From Microbacterium sp. SLBN-146 (lineage in GTDB: Bacteria; Actinomycetota; Actinomycetes; Actinomycetales; Microbacteriaceae): a stretch of 64,000 nucleotides of DNA. The stretch is from positions 744,001 through 808,000 of the forward strand of contig NZ_VFMR01000001.1 of the NCBI RefSeq assembly GCF_006715145.1, in the 5' to 3' direction. A program made the translations under genes and the position numbers. Below, one piece after another: positions 50,324-58,072 of this stretch (its first letter is position 1; each line of letters begins with the position of its first letter). A model generated the notes under the pieces. The model saw nothing but the letters and a program-made list of their open reading frames with translations. It made no database searches and was not told where the DNA came from.

Positions 50324-51499
50324 ATGGTCCCGAGCATCCTGTCCATCGGCACGGCGGTGCCGCCGACGAGTCTGCGCCAAGACGACGTCCGCGACATGTT
50401 CGCGAGCCAACCCGGTCTGAGCCGGAGAGCCCAGCGACTCATCTTCGCCGCCTTCGAGGCCTCCGCGATCGATACTCGCCATACCGTGCTTCCGGAGCTC
50501 GCCGGTGACGCACCCGGGGGCCTCCGCGTGCGGGCCGACGGTGGCGCGCTCCTCGCCCCTCGGACGGGGGCTCGCAACGACGAGTATCGCCGGAGCGCAC
50601 CCGCCCTCTTCGCCGCCGCATCTTCGCAGGCGCTGTCTCGCGCGGGTATGAGCCGCGCGGCCGTGACCCACGTCGTGACCGTCTCCTGCACGGGCCTCTA
50701 CGCCCCGGGACCCGACGTCGACCTGATCCGCGACCTCGGCTTGAGCGCCGGTGTGCAGCGGTTCCACCTGGGCTTCATCGGATGCGCCGCCGCCATGCCC
50801 GCGTTGCGGCTCGCGGGCCACATCGCCGCGAGCGACCCGACAGCCGTCGTCCTCGTCGCGACGGCGGAGCTCTGTTCGCTCCACTTGCGGAGTTCGGAGG
50901 ACCCGGAGCAGATCGTCGCGGCATCCGTCTTCGCCGATGGCGCCGCCGCCGTGATCGTGACGGCAGACCCGACCCATGAGGACCGCGAACGTCTCGAACT
51001 CGACGGATTCCAGACCAGGCTCCTCCCCGAAGGCGCGCAGGACATGCAGTGGATCATCGGCGACACGGGCTTCGAGATGACCCTCACGGCGCAGGTTCCG
51101 CGCCTGGTCGGCGCCCACGCCCGCGCGGCGCTCGACGGTCTCCTCGGTGGTGAGACCCCGATCGACGCGTGGGCCGTGCACCCCGGCGGTCGCAGCATCC
51201 TGGATCGCGTCGAGGCGGCTCTCGACGCACCGCAGGATGCTCTCGCCGTCTCGCGCGACGTGCTCCGCACCTACGGGAACATGTCCAGCGCCACCGTGCT
51301 CTTCGTCATCGACGAACTGTGGAGGAACGGCGTCGCCGACAACGACCGGATCGGCGCTGTCGCGTTCGGGCCGGGGCTCACCGTCGAGTCAGCGCGGCTC
51401 GTCCGGCGAGAGGGGGTCGTTGCGGCGACGCCCGTCGCCGTTTCGACCGAGAGCGGCGCGCGCGTGCGCCCCATCGAGCGCGAGACGATCCCCGGATGA
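50324..51499 (+). CDS. type III polyketide synthase
   Basis: 391 residues, thiolase fold. The catalytic triad of chalcone-synthase-like enzymes is present: Cys154 in FHLGFIGCAAAM, His286 in AWAVHPGGRSI and Asn319 in YGNMSSATVLF. It condenses malonyl-CoA units onto an acyl starter to give pyrones, resorcinols or naphthalenes. The following methyltransferase and FAD monooxygenase genes overlap, a set that parallels the srsABC alkylresorcinol/quinone operon of Streptomyces, although the methyltransferase is of another class here. Product unknown. Confidence 0.92.
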   Translation: MVPSILSIGTAVPPTSLRQDDVRDMFASQPGLSRRAQRLIFAAFEASAIDTRHTVLPELAGDAPGGLRVRADGGALLAPRTGARNDEYRRSAPALFAAASSQALSRAGMSRAAVTHVVTVSCTGLYAPGPDVDLIRDLGLSAGVQRFHLGFIGCAAAMPALRLAGHIAASDPTAVVLVATAELCSLHLRSSEDPEQIVAASVFADGAAAVIVTADPTHEDRERLELDGFQTRLLPEGAQDMQWIIGDTGFEMTLTAQVPRLVGAHARAALDGLLGGETPIDAWAVHPGGRSILDRVEAALDAPQDALAVSRDVLRTYGNMSSATVLFVIDELWRNGVADNDRIGAVAFGPGLTVESARLVRREGVVAATPVAVSTESGARVRPIERETIPG

Positions 51500-52206
51500 T
51501 CACGGCGACGCGCCTCGACCTGAGCCGACGGGACCCTGACCTCCGCGAGCTCATGGACGACCCCGCGTGCGATCCGCGGCGACTCGCGGCCACCTACGCG
51601 CGGTTCGGCGTCGTCAACCGCCTCGTCTCGGCGTGGGGGCGCGTCTATCGTCAACTCCTGCGCCCCGAGCTGCAGCGCCTCGGGCGCCCCGCCCGCGTCC
51701 TCGACCTCGGATCGGGGGGCGGGGACGTCGTCCGGCGCCTCGCGACGCTCGCGCGAGCCGACGGACTCCAGGTCACGTGGACCGGCGCCGACCCCGACCC
51801 GCGCGCGCTCGACGCCGCGCAGCGCACCTCGACACCCGGCGTCGCGTTCGTGCAAGCGACGTCGTCCGAACTCCGTCATGCGGGCGAGCGGTTCGACGCG
51901 GTCCTCTCCAACCACGTGCTGCACCATCTCGACGACGACGAGCTCCAGGTCTTCGCCGCCGACTCGCTCGCTGTGTCGACGGGCCCCGTCCTCCACGGCG
52001 ACATCGCGCGCAGCGCAGGCGCCTACGGACTGTACGCCGTCGGGATCACTCCCCTCGCGCCCGGCACCTTCCTCCGGACCGACGGGCTCCGCTCCATCCG
52101 CCGCAGCTACACGCCCGCCGAGCTACAGCCCGTTCTGGGATCGGACTGGCGCGTCGAGAGCCCCGCAGCCTTCCGCCTGCTCGCAGTCGGGAGGGGCCGT
52201 GGCTGA
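51496..52206 (+). CDS. class I SAM-dependent methyltransferase of the PKS operon
   Basis: 236 residues. AdoMet motif I VLDLGSGGGDVVRRLA, motif II acidic residue in GADPDPRAL, and SNHVLHHLDDDEL. ATG 51496 overlaps the PKS stop (ATGA), and the stop lies 8 bases inside the monooxygenase gene. It probably O- or C-methylates the polyketide product. This class differs from the isoprenylcysteine-type methyltransferase of srs operons. Confidence 0.9.
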   Translation: MITATRLDLSRRDPDLRELMDDPACDPRRLAATYARFGVVNRLVSAWGRVYRQLLRPELQRLGRPARVLDLGSGGGDVVRRLATLARADGLQVTWTGADPDPRALDAAQRTSTPGVAFVQATSSELRHAGERFDAVLSNHVLHHLDDDELQVFAADSLAVSTGPVLHGDIARSAGAYGLYAVGITPLAPGTFLRTDGLRSIRRSYTPAELQPVLGSDWRVESPAAFRLLAVGRGRG

Positions 52207-53338
52207 CGTCACCGTCATCGGAGCGGGGCCGGTCGGCCTGCTGCTCGCGGGACAGTTGAGCCGGGCCGGCGTCGAGGTCGAGCTGCTCGAACGCCGGCCG
52301 TCGGCATCGGCGGGCTCGCGTGCGATCGGCGTGCACGCCCCCGCCCTCGCCGCCCTCGAGCCGTCGGGCGTGACCGAGCGTCTCCTCGAACGGGCGACGC
52401 GCGTGGGGCGCGGCGAAGCCCGTTCCGCGGGTCGCGTCCTCGGCGCCGTGCGGTTCGATCGGCTGTCCGCGCGCTTCCCGTTCGTCGCGACCATCCCGCA
52501 GGCGGCAACGGAGGCAGTCCTCGCCGCGGACGCGCCGGAACCGACCCGCAGTGCGCTCGTGTCGGCCGTCCTCCCTCGCGGCGATCGCGTCGTCGTGCGG
52601 GCGGGCGTGTCGGGCTTCGTGACGGAGCGCGAGAGCCCGATCGTCGTTGTCGCGTCGGGCACCGGCGGGCGCGACCTCGTCTATCGCGACAGCGCGGCGC
52701 GTGTGCGCACGTATCCCGACCGGTATGTCATGTCGGATGCCGCGACCCCGCCCTCCGCCGACGATGAGGTCGCCGTCGTGCACCTCGATGCGGCGGGCGT
52801 CCTGGAATCGTTCCCCCTGTGGGATGGACAACGACGATTCGTCGCGTGGGATGCGCCCGACGCCGACCCCGATCCGTCGGCGCGCGTCGATCGGCTCCGC
52901 ACCGCCGTCGCCGCGCGGGGCTATGACGCGAGCGGGATCAGCGAGGCGTCGGGCTTCGGCGTGCGGAGGTTCGTCGCGCCGCGCCTGCGGAACGGCCGGA
53001 TCTTCACGATCGGCGACGTCGCCCACGAAGTGAGCCCTATCGGCGGACAGGGGATGAACCTCGGGTTCCTGGATGCCGCGACCCTCGCTCCTCTTCTCAT
53101 CGAGTGGATCCGGACGGGCACCGCCCCCGACGCAGCGCTCGACGACTGGGAACGGCGCCGCGTGGCATCCGCACGGACCGCCGCCCGCCTCGCAACGGCC
53201 AATACGGCGCTCGGGCGTCGGCTGGGTCGCGCGGCCGACGGCGTGCGGCGAACGATCGTGCGCGCCATGCTCGCTCCGCCGATGGGCGGGGTGTTCGCCC
53301 GCGCGTACGCGATGGGCTTCGACCGCGACGCAGGCTGA
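52199..53338 (+). CDS. FAD-dependent aromatic monooxygenase of the PKS operon
   Basis: 379 residues from GTG 52199 with gaggggcc upstream. FAD Rossmann VTVIGAGPVGLLLAGQLSRAGVEVELLERR and the second FAD block FTIGDVAHEVSPIGGQGMNLGFLDA are those of group A flavoprotein hydroxylases (PHBH/UbiH-like). It likely hydroxylates the methylated aromatic to a quinol. Last gene of the plus-strand PKS operon. Its TGA forms one end of a perfect palindrome whose other end is the stop of the convergent prenyltransferase gene. Confidence 0.9.
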   Translation: MADVTVIGAGPVGLLLAGQLSRAGVEVELLERRPSASAGSRAIGVHAPALAALEPSGVTERLLERATRVGRGEARSAGRVLGAVRFDRLSARFPFVATIPQAATEAVLAADAPEPTRSALVSAVLPRGDRVVVRAGVSGFVTERESPIVVVASGTGGRDLVYRDSAARVRTYPDRYVMSDAATPPSADDEVAVVHLDAAGVLESFPLWDGQRRFVAWDAPDADPDPSARVDRLRTAVAARGYDASGISEASGFGVRRFVAPRLRNGRIFTIGDVAHEVSPIGGQGMNLGFLDAATLAPLLIEWIRTGTAPDAALDDWERRRVASARTAARLATANTALGRRLGRAADGVRRTIVRAMLAPPMGGVFARAYAMGFDRDAG

Positions 53339-53355
53339 CGCTCGACGGAGCGTCA
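53336..53355. terminator. perfect 8-bp hairpin built from two convergent stop codons
   Basis: TGACGCTC-GACG-GAGCGTCA: the left TGA is the monooxygenase stop and the right TCA the prenyltransferase stop on the minus strand. It is a compact bidirectional hairpin without T tracts. Confidence 0.55.
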
Positions 53356-54195
53356 GGCGGCGAGCGCCGAACCCGAGGCGACGAGCTGCGCTGCGAGCAG
53401 CAGGGCCGCGCCCATGACGAGGCGGAAGAGGATGCGCCCGGGCGGACGCACAAGCGCGCGGATGACGGTGACGACCGCGACTGCGACGACACCGGTGAAG
53501 AAGATCCATGACAGGGGTGGGATCGTGCTGATGTCGCCGTCAGTCGGACCCAGCAGCACGGCGACGGCGCCGCCGACGACCGCGATCGCTGCCATCGTCG
53601 CGGAGACGCGGCCCCCGAGCCGGTGCGGGAGGCCGCGGATCCCCGTGCGCGCGTCGTCGTCGAGGTCGGGGAGGACGTTCGTGAGGTGGACGGCGGCGCC
53701 GAACGCCGCGCCCGCGATCCACGCCCACCCGGCGGCGACGGCCGGGTCGGGCGCCGAGAGCGTCGCGAGAGAGGGGAAGGCGCCGAAGCTCAGCAGGAAC
53801 GGAACGATCGACGCGGACGTCGCTTTGAGCCCCGCGTTGTACGACCAGGCCGAGCCCAGGACGAGGGCGTGGAGCGCCAGCATCCGCCACCCGAGCGGTG
53901 CCGAGAGCAGGAGCGCGGCAGCGAGCGCCGTGAAGGCCGCGGACGAGGCCTGGCCGACGCGGATGTCTCCGCGGGCGATCGGCTTGTCGCGGCGTCCGAC
54001 GGCGTGATCACGTACCGCGTCGAAGGCGTCGTTGGAGATGCCGACCGACAACTGACCCGCGAAGACCGCGAGCGTCAACAGCACGAGCCGCCACGCCTCG
54101 AGCGACACGGCGAGTCCGAGCGCGAGGGCGAGGGCCGACACGACGAGCGTCGGTCCCGGATGGGAAGCCCCCCACAGCCCTCGCACGATGCCCAC
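53353..54195 (-). CDS. UbiA-family prenyltransferase
   Basis: 280 residues from GTG 54195 (GTG 54210 is also possible). Eight to nine predicted helices. The first aspartate-rich motif is NDAFDAVRDHAVGRRDKPIA (N-D-x-x-D-x-x-x-D), and the second is LPDLDDDARTGIRGLP; the start GLWGASHPGPTLVV is typical of the actinobacterial SCO-type branch. Integral membrane enzymes of this kind attach prenyl chains to aromatic acceptors. Lying next to the PKS operon it may prenylate the polyketide quinol, though a housekeeping role is possible. Confidence 0.88.
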   Translation of the reverse strand: MGIVRGLWGASHPGPTLVVSALALALGLAVSLEAWRLVLLTLAVFAGQLSVGISNDAFDAVRDHAVGRRDKPIARGDIRVGQASSAAFTALAAALLLSAPLGWRMLALHALVLGSAWSYNAGLKATSASIVPFLLSFGAFPSLATLSAPDPAVAAGWAWIAGAAFGAAVHLTNVLPDLDDDARTGIRGLPHRLGGRVSATMAAIAVVGGAVAVLLGPTDGDISTIPPLSWIFFTGVVAVAVVTVIRALVRPPGRILFRLVMGAALLLAAQLVASGSALAA

Positions 54196-54317
54196 CCTCG
54201 ATGTTCTCACCCCCGCCCCCCGCCGGGCCCCGTCCGACCCGGTCCGGCGCTCGGGGTCCCGCCCCCCGTCCGCCCCGGGCGCGGGCGCGGGGTCCCACGG
54301 CATCCCGGCCTCTCTTC

Positions 54318-54378
54318 GCCGAAAAGACCCGAACCGCGGCTTCTAGGGCCGAACTCGCGCAGTTCGCGTCTTCTCGGC
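54318..54378. repeat. 61-bp palindrome, family A, copy 5
   Basis: Starts gccgaaaagacccgaaccgc and ends agttcgcgtcttctcggc. The stem position 12 pair is C with C here, one of two copies that do not pair at that position. Confidence 0.9.
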
Positions 54379-54416
54379 CACTACGGACAGACCCCGCGAC
54401 GGATCGACCCCTCCTC

Positions 54417-54477
54417 GCCGAAAAGACCCGAACCGCTGATCTCGGGGTCGAAATCTCGCAGTTCGGGTCTTCTCGGC
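54417..54477. repeat. 61-bp palindrome, family A, copy 6
   Basis: Starts gccgaaaagacccgaaccgc and ends gttcgggtcttctcggc. Position 12 pair is C:G. It lies 27 bases past the clpB stop. Confidence 0.92.
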
Positions 54478-54504
54478 GCACCGGGGGCAGGGATGCCGCG
54501 GGGG

Positions 54505-56703
54505 TCAGTCCTCGACGATCTCGGCGTCGACGACGTCCTCGTCGAGGTCGGCGGGCGCCTCGCCGTCGCTCGTCAGCACGAGCGACGAGCCGTCGAGCGC
54601 GACGTCGACGCGCACGACGTCGCCATCGCGGACCGCCCCTCCGAGGATCGCCATCGCGAGACGATCCTGGATCTCGGACTGGATGAGGCGCCGCAGGGGC
54701 CGCGCACCGTACAGCGGGTCGTAGCCGCGTTCGGCGAGCCACGCGCGAGCATCCGGTGTGACGGCGAGCGTGAGACGACGATCCTTCAGACGACGCTGGA
54801 GCGCATAGACCGACAGCTCGACGATCTGGGCGAGATCGTCCTCGGTGAGCGCGTGGAAGATCACGGTGTCATCGAGCCGATTGACGAACTCGGGCCGGAA
54901 CGCCTGCCGCACGAGGGCGCGCACCTGCTCGGTCTTCTGCTCGATCGACAGCGTCGGATCGATGAGGATCGGCGAGCCGAGGTTCGACGTCAGGATCAGG
55001 ATGACGTTCGTGAAGTCGACCGTCCGACCCTGCCCGTCGGTGAGGCGCCCGTCGTCCATCACCTGGAGCAGCACGTCGAACACCTCGGGATGCGCCTTCT
55101 CGACCTCGTCGAGCAGGACGACCGAGTACGGACGCCGCCGCACGGCCTCCGTCAACTGGCCACCCTGCTCGTATCCGACGTAGCCCGGAGGGGCGCCGAC
55201 GAGACGTGCGACGGAGTGCTTCTCGCCGTACTCCGACATGTCGATCCGCACCATGGCGTGCTCGTCGTCGAACAGGAACTCGGCGAGCGCCTTCGCCAGC
55301 TCGGTCTTGCCGACACCCGTAGGCCCCAGGAAGAGGAACGAGCCTGTCGGGCGATTCGGGTCGCTGATCCCGGCGCGCGAGCGGCGCACGGCATCCGCGA
55401 CCGTCTTGACGGCTTCCTTCTGCCCGATGAGCCTCTTGCCGAGTTCCGCCTCGAGGTGCAGGAGCTTCTCGGTCTCTCCCTGCAGGAGCCGTCCGACCGG
55501 GATGCCCGTCCACGCGGCGATGACCTTCGCGATGTCCTCATCGGTCACCTGGTCGCCGACCATGCGATCGCCCGCCGTCTCGGCCTTCTCCGCCTCGATG
55601 AGGCGCCGCTCGAGCGCGGGGATCTCGGCGTACAGCAGTCGCGACGCCTTCTCGAGGTTGCCTTCGCGCTGCGCACGATCGGCGTCGATGCGCGCGGCAT
55701 CCAGTTGCGTCTTGAGGTCGCCGACGAGGTTGAGCGACGCACGCTCCTCCTCCCACCGGTGCTGGAGCTCGCCCAGACGCTCCTGCTCGTCGGCGAGCAT
55801 CTCACGCAGCGCCGCGAGGCGCTCCTTCGAGGCGTCGTCCTTCTCGCGCTTGAGCGCCATCTCTTCGAGCTTCAGGCGATCGACGTGCCGGCGCAGCTCG
55901 TCGATCACGAGCGGCGCGGAGTCGATCTCCATCCGCAGACGCGACGCTGCTTCGTCGATGAGGTCGATCGCCTTATCGGGAAGCTGTCTGCTCGGGATGT
56001 ACCGGTGAGAGAGGGATGCCGCGGCCACCAGGGCACCGTCGGCGATCGCCACCTTGTGGTGCGCCTCGTAGCGTTCCTTGAGTCCGCGGAGGATCGCGAT
56101 CGTGTCCTCGACGCTTGGTTCGCCGACGTACACCTGCTGGAAGCGGCGCTCCAGCGCGGCATCCTTCTCGATGAACTCGCGGTACTCGTCGAGCGTCGTC
56201 GCGCCGATGAGGCGCAGTTCGCCGCGCGCAAGCATGGGCTTGAGCATGTTGGATGCCGCAACGGAGCCCTCTCCGCCTCCCGCGCCCATGAGGACGTGCA
56301 ACTCGTCGATGAACGTGATGATGCGGCCCTCGGACTCGGTGATCTCCTTGAGGACGCTCTTGAGCCGTTCCTCGAACTGACCGCGGTACATGGCACCCGC
56401 GACGAGCGCGGAGATGTCGAGGGTGACGAGTTCCTTGTTCTTGAGGGATTCGGCGACGTCACCCGCGACGATGCGCTGCGCGAGGCCTTCGACGACGGCC
56501 GTCTTGCCGACGCCGGGCTCGCCGATGAGGACGGGGTTGTTCTTCGTGCGGCGTGTGAGGACCTGGCTGACCCGCCTGATCTCGCTGTCGCGACCGATGA
56601 CGGGATCGAGCTTGCCCTGTCGGGCACGGTCGGTGAGGTTGATGCCGAACTGTTCGAGGGGGCTTTGCTGCTCCTCCTGTCCGGGCTGGGGCTGAGCGTT
56701 CAT
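54505..56703 (-). CDS. clpB: ClpB-type AAA+ disaggregase lacking the N-domain
   Basis: 732 residues. Two AAA modules: Walker A1 GEPGVGKT at 61-68, and Walker A2 GPTGVGKT near 460, with a ClpB-type coiled-coil middle domain (about 260-395, [15 protein letters not shown] and neighbours) and [24 protein letters not shown] split. Normal ClpB is 850-870 residues; the mobile N-terminal Clp_N domain is missing, and the protein opens with a short Gln/Pro-rich tail before [23 protein letters not shown]. It works with DnaK on aggregated proteins. A HAIR element in the promoter indicates HspR control. C-terminus acidic. Confidence 0.95.
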   Translation of the reverse strand: MNAQPQPGQEEQQSPLEQFGINLTDRARQGKLDPVIGRDSEIRRVSQVLTRRTKNNPVLIGEPGVGKTAVVEGLAQRIVAGDVAESLKNKELVTLDISALVAGAMYRGQFEERLKSVLKEITESEGRIITFIDELHVLMGAGGGEGSVAASNMLKPMLARGELRLIGATTLDEYREFIEKDAALERRFQQVYVGEPSVEDTIAILRGLKERYEAHHKVAIADGALVAAASLSHRYIPSRQLPDKAIDLIDEAASRLRMEIDSAPLVIDELRRHVDRLKLEEMALKREKDDASKERLAALREMLADEQERLGELQHRWEEERASLNLVGDLKTQLDAARIDADRAQREGNLEKASRLLYAEIPALERRLIEAEKAETAGDRMVGDQVTDEDIAKVIAAWTGIPVGRLLQGETEKLLHLEAELGKRLIGQKEAVKTVADAVRRSRAGISDPNRPTGSFLFLGPTGVGKTELAKALAEFLFDDEHAMVRIDMSEYGEKHSVARLVGAPPGYVGYEQGGQLTEAVRRRPYSVVLLDEVEKAHPEVFDVLLQVMDDGRLTDGQGRTVDFTNVILILTSNLGSPILIDPTLSIEQKTEQVRALVRQAFRPEFVNRLDDTVIFHALTEDDLAQIVELSVYALQRRLKDRRLTLAVTPDARAWLAERGYDPLYGARPLRRLIQSEIQDRLAMAILGGAVRDGDVVRVDVALDGSSLVLTSDGEAPADLDEDVVDAEIVED

Positions 56704-56732
56704 GTGGACTCCTGAAATCTATGCGGCTAAAA

Positions 56733-56753
56733 CTTGAGCCGTGTTGACTCAAG
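56733..56753. promoter_or_regulatory. HAIR element, HspR operator of clpB
   Basis: On the minus strand CTTGAGT-N7-GCTCAAG, one mismatch from the consensus CTTGAGT-N7-ACTCAAG bound by the heat-shock repressor HspR. It lies 30 bases before the clpB ATG (56703), with aggagt as ribosome-binding site between. No hspR gene is in the window. Confidence 0.85.
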
Positions 56754-56789
56754 TTTACCAGCGACCTTCAGTTCCGTCCAGGCCCCCGC

Positions 56790-57782
56790 TCATGCGACCG
56801 GAACGAGCTCCGAGGCGTTCTCCCTCTCTTCGCGCGTGCAGCAGAACCGCGCGCGGTATGCCGTCGGGGTCGTGCCGAGAACACGCGTGAAGTTCTGCCG
56901 GAGCACGGCCGCCGACCCGAATCCGCATTCGTAGGCGATGCGATCCAGCCCCAGATCGGTCTTCTCGAGCAGTCGCTGCGCGTGCAGGATCCGCTGCCGC
57001 GCCAGCCAGGCCGCCGGAGTGGCTCCGAAGTCGGCCTTGAAGCGACGGGCGAACGTGCGCGGCGACATGTGCGCCTTCGCCGCGAGCTGATCGACCGTGA
57101 GATCGAGGCGGAGGTTCTCCAGCATCCAGTCGCTCACGGGAGCGAGCGACAACGACGTCACGCGCGGGAGCGGCGAATCGATGAACTGCGCCTGTCCACC
57201 ATCGCGCTGAGGTGGCACGACCATGCGGCGGGCGATGCGGTTCGTCATCTCCGCACCGAGCTCCTGCCGGAGGAGGTGGAGGCACGCATCGAGCCCCGCG
57301 GCTGTGCCGGCGCTCGTGATGATGCGGCCGTCCTGCACGTAGAGGACATCGGGGTCGACGTCGACCGCGGGATACATCGCCGCCATCTTGTCGGTGTACA
57401 TCCAGTGCGTCGTGGCGCGGCGTCCGTCGAGCACACCCGCCGCGGCGAGGACGAACGATCCACTGCAGACGCTCAGCACCCACGCACCGCGGTCGACGGC
57501 ATCGCGCACGACGTCGAGCACACGTTCATCGGCGTGTTCCCATGACTCGCTCGGTGTGGGCGACACGACGACGAGGTCCGCTTCGTAGGCGAACGACAGG
57601 TCGGCGTCGACGTTGATCGAGAACCCCATCCTGGACGACACGGCGCCCGGCTCTGGGGTGACGATGCGGAAGTCGAAGTTCGGGATGCCGTCGGAAGACC
57701 GATCGAGCCCGAAGGCCTCGCATGCGACGCCGAACTCGAAGGGGGCGAACCCCGGCTGGACGATGCAGGCGACGGTCTTCAT
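56790..57782 (-). CDS. GlxA family transcriptional regulator (DJ-1/PfpI + AraC)
   Basis: 330 residues. Residues 1-180 are a DJ-1/PfpI-like domain (VACIVQPGFAPFEFGVACEAFG; nucleophile-elbow VLSVCSGSFVLAAAGVLDGRRATTHW) and the C-terminal 100 are an AraC DNA-binding domain (LTVDQLAAKAHMSPRTFARRFKADFGATP, GLDRIAYECGFGSAAVLRQNF). It probably senses a small metabolite. Divergent from the 38-residue membrane protein gene at 57867; the 84-base gap holds two palindromes that may be its operators. Confidence 0.9.
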   Translation of the reverse strand: MKTVACIVQPGFAPFEFGVACEAFGLDRSSDGIPNFDFRIVTPEPGAVSSRMGFSINVDADLSFAYEADLVVVSPTPSESWEHADERVLDVVRDAVDRGAWVLSVCSGSFVLAAAGVLDGRRATTHWMYTDKMAAMYPAVDVDPDVLYVQDGRIITSAGTAAGLDACLHLLRQELGAEMTNRIARRMVVPPQRDGGQAQFIDSPLPRVTSLSLAPVSDWMLENLRLDLTVDQLAAKAHMSPRTFARRFKADFGATPAAWLARQRILHAQRLLEKTDLGLDRIAYECGFGSAAVLRQNFTRVLGTTPTAYRARFCCTREERENASELVPVA

Positions 57783-57794
57783 GTCGGCTCCTCA

Positions 57795-57860
57795 TGGCAG
57801 TATTCGTGCGATCTATGTCCATCCTGCCAGTCGTGGCAGCTTTAACGCAAGCGTAGCGTT
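57795..57860. promoter_or_regulatory. palindromes in the GlxA regulator/small protein gap
   Basis: CTGCCA-gtcg-TGGCAG at 57824-57839 is a perfect dyad, with further TGGCAG at 57795-57800 and TGCCA at 57862-57866. A second dyad, aacgc-n7-gcgtt, is at 57844-57860, just before the ATG at 57867. Candidate operators for the divergent regulator. Confidence 0.4.
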
Positions 57861-57866
57861 TCTGCC

Positions 57867-57983
57867 ATGTTTCTCATGATCGTCATTTCAGCCCTCGCGG
57901 CCCTCGCGGTCGCCTCCACCCTCAACGCCGTGTCGCGGGACGGGTACCGTCGGGTGCCGACCGACCGCTCACGCCTCCCCTGA
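57867..57983 (+). CDS. 38-residue single-helix membrane protein
   Basis: ATG 57867. One transmembrane helix (about residues 2-20, LMIVISALAALAVAS) leads to a basic tail ending RDGYRRVPTDRSRLP. I recognise this tail pattern from small proteins of related actinobacteria, though no function is known. It is the only plus-strand gene between the GlxA regulator and the glycosyltransferase gene and is followed by a 65-bp palindrome. The ribosome-binding site is weak. Confidence 0.6.
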   Translation: MFLMIVISALAALAVASTLNAVSRDGYRRVPTDRSRLP

Positions 57984-58005
57984 CCCGCGCTTCGAGCCTC
58001 GGCAT

Positions 58006-58070
58006 CCGCTCACTTGTCGCGAATGGCGGTTCGCGGCGCGCGCAGGCCGCCATTCAAGACAAGCGAGCGG
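58006..58070. repeat. 65-bp palindrome, family C, copy 1
   Basis: Arms ccgctcacttgtc and gacaagcgagcgg, inner arms gaatggcggt/ccgccattc. Between the 38-residue gene and the glycosyltransferase stop at 58073. Confidence 0.85.
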
Positions 58071-58072
58071 GG

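Larger units (their letters stand above)
54196..54504. other. 309-base gap with two family A palindromes, no gene
   Basis: Between the clpB 3' end and the prenyltransferase start. Besides the two 61-bp elements there is a C/G-rich stretch (54210-54300) but nothing that looks like a small gene. The prenyltransferase promoter should lie here. Confidence 0.5.

Noticed and set aside
53623..56715. Very long open frame on the plus strand opposite clpB
   Set aside because: Clear ClpB motifs run on the minus strand; high GC makes stop codons rare on the opposite strand. The plus-strand product has no motif and low-complexity composition.
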